Source: CAZUZD01 sp964624465
Lineage (GTDB): Bacteria; Planctomycetota; Planctomycetia; Isosphaerales; Isosphaeraceae
Assembly: GCA_964624465.1 (NCBI GenBank)
Contig: CAZUZD010000276.1
Coordinates: forward strand, 1 to 8,593
Direction of reading: 5' to 3'
DNA: 8,593 nucleotides
The notes below the pieces were generated by a model, which saw nothing but the letters and a program-made list of their open reading frames with translations, had not been told where the DNA came from and searched no databases. Below, piece after piece: positions 5,899 through 8,593 of the stretch; the stretch's first letter is position 1, and the number at the start of each line of letters is the position of its first letter. The position numbers and the translations under genes were made by a program.

Positions 5899-7458
5899 TC
5901 AGGAGAGCATGGGCACCTGTGCCAGCCGGGTGATCGCCTTGGCGACCTCGATGTACACGGGGATGCCGATGGTGACGTTGTACGAGAACGTCAGGCCGAG
6001 CGAGGCGGCCAGCGGGAGCGTGGGGCTGGCCTCGGGAATCGCCAGCCGCTGCACGGCCGGCACCGCGATGTACGAGGCCGCGCCGCAGAGGACCGAGAAC
6101 AGGACGTAGGTGCCCAGGTGCAGCGGGGTGCCCGTCATCCGGGAGAACAGCACAGCGACCGAGATGCCCAGGATCGCGAACAGGTTCGGGGCCAGGATGC
6201 CGAACAGGATGAAGCCGGCGCCGGCGGTCCGCAGGTCACGGAGCTTGCGCGCGGCGGTCATCCCCATCTCCAGCAGGAACAGGCAGAGGATGCCCTGGAA
6301 CAGGTCGACGAAGAAGTTGTCGTCGGCGCGGGTGACCTCCTTGCCCTGCAGACCGCTGAGGTAGCCGATCACGATCCCACCGAAGAGCAGGAACAGGCCG
6401 GGGTTGAGGAACACCTCGTGCAGCAGCTCGAAGTCGAACCCGCCGCCGCGGTGCCCCTTGCGGTGTGTGCCATGCTCGCCGCTGTCACTCGCGCCCATCT
6501 CCAGCGACAGCTCCTTCTCGTCCTGAATGCCGGGGTTCGGGGCCTGGCCGCCGTGGCCCTTGCCCTCGGAGGTCTGCGAAACGGGTGCCGGAGCGTCGGG
6601 GTCGTAGCCCGGTTCGTCGGGCATCGTCCCGGCCGGGTCCATGCCCTGCCCCCGCAGCCGCGAGACCAGGTAGAGCGCCACCAGGCACCCAGGCACCTCC
6701 ATGACGGCCAGCAGGACAGGCATATAGGCGTCAGACTGCATGTGGATGGCCGAGAGGACGCCCAGCGTGGTCACGAATGTGCCGGCCGAGTCGGAGCCGT
6801 AGTAGCCCGCAACCGTCGCCTTGTCGATCCGGCGCATCCGGGTCAGGGCCGACAGCAGCCCGTACGCCAGCAGGCCGATCACCGTGTTCGTGACGAATCC
6901 CAGCCCCATGAACCCCAGCACCGAGCCCATCACCTTCGGATCGAGCGCCGAGAGCTCCTCGCCGCCGTGCCAGCCGATGGCGATCAGCAGGTAGATCGTC
7001 AGCCCCTGGTAGATGACGTAGGGGAACTCGAACTTGACCCCGAGGATCGGGACCAGGAACCCGAGGTAGAAGAACAGCAGCAGCGGCTTGAACAGGTTGT
7101 GCGTGAAGTTGTGCCAGAACTCGGCCAGCACGGTGCGGTGCTCGGGCTCGGGCTCCAGCGCGATGCTCGAGGCAGAGACGGCGTTGGTCAGCACCACGCG
7201 GTCGCCGACCTTCAGGTCCACCAGCCGCGGGCGGCTGCCATCGGCGCGGACGACGTCGGCGTCCTCGGTGAGCCGGACGCTCATCGTCTTGTGGAGCCCC
7301 GGCGGCTCGATCTGGAGCAACCGCTGGCCGAGGTCCACGGCCTTGATCGTCCCCTTGACCTCCTGCTGCGCCCGCGCCGGTGGCGTGGCCACGCCGAGGC
7401 CCAGGACGGTCGCCGCGAGGACCGTCCCCCAGCAGGGAATCCGACGGAATCTGGGCAT
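5899..7458 (-). CDS. SbtA-family permease with exported N-terminal domain
   Basis: This is a 519-residue inner-membrane protein of the sodium-dependent bicarbonate transporter (SbtA, Sbt_1) superfamily; cyanobacterial SbtA is about 370 residues. Residues 1-30 are a signal peptide (basic start, VLAATVLGLGVA core, ARA cleavage before Q31). Residues 33-95 are a beta-rich domain (VKGTIKAVDLGQRLLQI ... LVDLKVGDRVVLTN) resembling DUF5666/OB-like domains. Five membrane segments follow (about 123-265), including FEFPYVIYQGLTIYLLIAIGW and GYYGSDSAGTFVTTLG (218-233). A hydrophilic His/Gly/acid-rich loop (266-342) separates them from a second five-segment half (about 350-507) with LEMGM (396-400) and LCGAASYIAVPAV (457-469). 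The 5+5 layout with a large central loop is the SbtA pattern. The canonical SSSDISGPP-type motif of the second half is changed, so the substrate is uncertain. ATG 7458 has GAGG/GGGTGG 6-10 nt upstream. No SbtB (PII-like) gene is adjacent. Confidence 0.88.
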   Translation of the reverse strand: MPRFRRIPCWGTVLAATVLGLGVATPPARAQQEVKGTIKAVDLGQRLLQIEPPGLHKTMSVRLTEDADVVRADGSRPRLVDLKVGDRVVLTNAVSASSIALEPEPEHRTVLAEFWHNFTHNLFKPLLLFFYLGFLVPILGVKFEFPYVIYQGLTIYLLIAIGWHGGEELSALDPKVMGSVLGFMGLGFVTNTVIGLLAYGLLSALTRMRRIDKATVAGYYGSDSAGTFVTTLGVLSAIHMQSDAYMPVLLAVMEVPGCLVALYLVSRLRGQGMDPAGTMPDEPGYDPDAPAPVSQTSEGKGHGGQAPNPGIQDEKELSLEMGASDSGEHGTHRKGHRGGGFDFELLHEVFLNPGLFLLFGGIVIGYLSGLQGKEVTRADDNFFVDLFQGILCLFLLEMGMTAARKLRDLRTAGAGFILFGILAPNLFAILGISVAVLFSRMTGTPLHLGTYVLFSVLCGAASYIAVPAVQRLAIPEASPTLPLAASLGLTFSYNVTIGIPVYIEVAKAITRLAQVPMLS

Positions 7459-7803
7459 CTCGATCCACCCTCGCTGAAGAGCTCAACCCGAGTCTGGACA
7501 CAGGTCCCGGGGATCCCGCTCCTGGGTTGCGGACCTCACCGCCCTGGACCAGCCGCCATCGCTCCCGACCGGGCGCACCCCGTGGGGCGCCGGCCAGATC
7601 GGTCCGGGTCGCGGGCGTGGGGCCCGGAACCGGCACGAACGGGGATCGGGCGGGCGCGGTGGGGCCGGCGGCTCAGGAGCCGGGCCGGGGACCGCGCAGG
7701 TTCAGGTCCCGCCGGAGGGCCGTCGCAGGCGCGCGGCATCCGGCACGGGCAGCAATGCCCACGATCCGGCCCCGGGCAGGCGCCGGATCGCACGGGACCG
7801 ATC
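7459..7803. other. Intergenic stretch upstream of the SbtA-like gene
   Basis: These 345 bp separate two minus-strand genes, and I see no coding sequence. The right end holds two adjacent hairpins (7747-7790). The leader next to the SbtA-like ATG contains the ribosome site and a GAGCTC palindrome (7480-7485). I cannot point to a convincing -35/-10 pair, although the length leaves ample room for a separate promoter. Confidence 0.5.
7747..7790 (-). terminator. Paired hairpins after the small exported-protein gene
   Basis: CGATCCGGC (7762-7770) and GCCGGATCG (7782-7790) form a perfect 9-bp stem with an 11-nt loop, 13 nt past the stop of the minus-strand gene ending at 7804. Next to it is GGGCA-gcaa-TGCCC (7747-7760), a 5-bp stem whose loop is GCAA on the plus strand and TTGC on the minus strand. 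No T tract follows. By position this is the likely 3' end of the upstream transcript. Confidence 0.45.
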
Positions 7804-8205
7804 TCAGCAGCGCAGCACGGTGGACCGCAGGGCGGTCCGGCTGGCCGCGATCCAGATGCCGGGCTGGCCGAGCATGCGCACGACCGCGGGGGACTGGGCC
7901 GGGGTCATCCTGGCCAGGAGGAGCCAGTGATCCGTGGGGTCCGGATCCTCGGGCTCTTCGCGGTCAAACGACTCGTCGGGGGCGTCTTCCTCGTAGGGGC
8001 ATTCCCGAGGTTCGCCGGGGTGCCGGGATTCGATCGCCAGCGATCGGATCGTCGGCTGGGGTGGCGCCGGGTCGCCCGAGGACCCCCGGAGGCTTGCCGT
8101 CAGGGGGACCGGGTCCGGGCTCCCGGGCGCGGGGCACGACGGACCGCTCACCGCCCCGAGCAGGGCGAGCAGCAGGCCGAGGATTGCCGCGGGGTGGGTG
8201 GCCAC
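7804..8205 (-). CDS. Small exported acidic protein, unknown function
   Basis: I do not recognise this protein. The open frame extends to 8430, but GTG 8205 is the best start: it has AGGAG 10 nt upstream and puts a clean hydrophobic stretch at the N-terminus (AILGLLLALLGAVSG, residues 7-21). The 133-residue product looks like a precursor with a signal peptide. Cys24 follows the hydrophobic core, but GPSC is a poor lipobox, so ordinary secretion is as likely as a lipoprotein. The mature part is Pro-rich (25-50), then strongly acidic (about 71-89, YEEDAPDESFDREEPEDPD), then a more ordered tail with DHWLLLARM (92-100) and QPGIWIA (114-120). Further Cys residues are at 69 and 133. It reads away from hrpB, 260 bp apart. 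Composition and RBS support a gene; its function is unknown. Confidence 0.5.
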   Translation of the reverse strand: MATHPAAILGLLLALLGAVSGPSCPAPGSPDPVPLTASLRGSSGDPAPPQPTIRSLAIESRHPGEPRECPYEEDAPDESFDREEPEDPDPTDHWLLLARMTPAQSPAVVRMLGQPGIWIAASRTALRSTVLRC

Positions 8206-8370
8206 GGGAAACCGACTCCTGGAGGGCGGCAAACTGCGTGCGAACGGCCCGAATCCGGACCGTCGTTGAACTCTAGCGACCCATCGAAGCACGAGCAAGT
8301 GCGAAGATCGGATTCTCATGGACGCTCGTGTCGACTGGTCGGCACCGCCCGCCACTCCGATTATGATTCG

Positions 8371-8394
8371 CGGTCGCGTTCGACTCTGCGACCG
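8371..8394. promoter_or_regulatory. 7-bp inverted repeat in the divergent region
   Basis: CGGTCGC (8371-8377) and GCGACCG (8388-8394) are perfect inverted repeats 10 nt apart, about one helical turn and a half centre to centre. They lie in the 260 bp between two divergent genes, next to the AT-rich TTATGATT (8361-8368), which contains TATGAT on the plus strand. This could be an operator beside a promoter, but no good -35 is visible and the sequence could equally be a simple hairpin. Confidence 0.3.
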
Positions 8395-8405
8395 GATTCC
8401 GGTCC

Positions 8406-8428
8406 GCCCGGGGCTCCGCCCCACGGGC
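8406..8428. repeat. GC hairpin in the hrpB leader
   Basis: GGGGC-tcc-GCCCC (8410-8422) is flanked by GCCC (8406-8409) and GGGC (8425-8428), giving a 9-bp stem with a 2-nt bulge. It lies 38 nt before the hrpB start codon. Such GGGGCTCCGCCCC hairpins are common in GC-rich bacterial intergenic DNA. Confidence 0.55.
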
Positions 8429-8439
8429 ATCGACCTCTA

Positions 8440-8463
8440 CAAAGCAAACGTTCAAAGCAAACG
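8440..8463 (+). repeat. Two tandem 11-bp repeats before hrpB
   Basis: CAAAGCAAACG occurs at 8440-8450 and again at 8453-8463, with TT between (period 13). This A-rich stretch, unusual in its GC-rich setting, ends 2 nt before the hrpB ATG and replaces a normal ribosome binding site. Confidence 0.7.
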
Positions 8464-8465
8464 CA

Positions 8466-8593
8466 ATGCCATCGCCCCGCGAACCCCTCCCGATCGACCC
8501 GATGCTCCCGCGCCTGACCGCCGCGCTGGCCGGCCCGCGCGCCGCCGTGCTGGTGGCGGCCCCCGGGGCGGGCAAGACGACGCGGGTGCCGCC
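8466..8593 (+). CDS. hrpB: HrpB-type ATP-dependent DEAH helicase, N-terminal part only
   Basis: Only the first 42 codons and two bases are in the window; the gene runs off the right end. HrpB is a large cytoplasmic DExH-box helicase (usually over 800 residues) with a presumed role in RNA metabolism. The start MPSPREPLPIDPMLPRLTAA contains the LPID element typical of HrpB N-termini. It is followed by VLVAAPGAGKTTRVP (28-42), in which APGAGKTT is the Walker A loop and TTRVP is the HrpB/HrpA-type continuation. No Shine-Dalgarno sequence is visible before ATG 8466; the leader there is A-rich (tandem CAAAGCAAACG). Related HrpA also carries a GKTT-type motif, but the LPID start favours HrpB. Confidence 0.85.
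   Translation, partial: MPSPREPLPIDPMLPRLTAALAGPRAAVLVAAPGAGKTTRVP

Noticed and set aside
8362..8367. TATGAT as a -10 box for hrpB
   Set aside because: No recognisable -35 lies 15-19 nt upstream, and the opposite strand reads CATAAT at nearly the same place, so neither direction can be preferred by eye.
5626..8517. A 963-codon plus-strand open frame across the permease region
   Set aside because: It is antisense to the SbtA-like gene, of low-complexity Gln/Asp/Arg/Gly composition and without domains. The minus-strand permease is a clear family member.

Overview
The window is very GC-rich bacterial chromosomal DNA. It has long spurious open frames on the strand opposite real genes, C/G-biased third codon positions and short REP-like palindromes between genes. 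Together with the protein types (SufS/SufU pair, HEAT+TPR secreted protein, SbtA-like permease), this best fits a planctomycete of the Isosphaeraceae type. That assignment is an inference from composition and style; no rRNA or other phylogenetic marker is present. I see no tRNA, rRNA, CRISPR array, integrase or transposase.

Layout from left to right. (1) 137-1956, minus strand: a two-gene iron-sulfur assembly unit, sufS (cysteine desulfurase) followed by sufU (scaffold / sulfur-acceptor protein), read from an extended -10 promoter candidate near 2040. (2) 2183-2446, plus strand: a small unknown protein divergent from sufS. (3) 2447-2840: a gene-free stretch with a roughly 131-bp composite palindromic element (2483-2613) that has its own 11-bp terminal inverted repeats. 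(4) 2841-4216, plus strand: a DUF2784 membrane protein overlapping nadC (quinolinate phosphoribosyltransferase, NAD biosynthesis) by 4 bp. (5) 4378-5217, plus strand: an exported HEAT+TPR repeat protein behind a plausible sigma70-type promoter. (6) 5218-5898: a 681-bp convergent intergenic region holding a small family of hairpins with a C4/G4 loop. (7) 5899-7458, minus strand: an SbtA-family permease (sodium/bicarbonate transporter superfamily) with an unusual N-terminal signal peptide and exported beta-rich domain. (8) 7459-7803: a gene-free stretch with two adjacent hairpins. (9) 7804-8205, minus strand: a small exported acidic protein of unknown function. (10) 8206-8465: a divergent control region. 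(11) 8466 to the window end, plus strand: the first 42 codons of an HrpB-type DEAH helicase, cut by the window edge.

Most genes here are housekeeping: Fe-S cluster assembly, NAD synthesis and RNA helicase. I do not see a complete new multi-gene system. The points most worth a second look are the fusion architecture and diverged substrate-site motif of the SbtA-like protein, the 131-bp nested palindromic element, and the repeated hairpins between the convergent genes.
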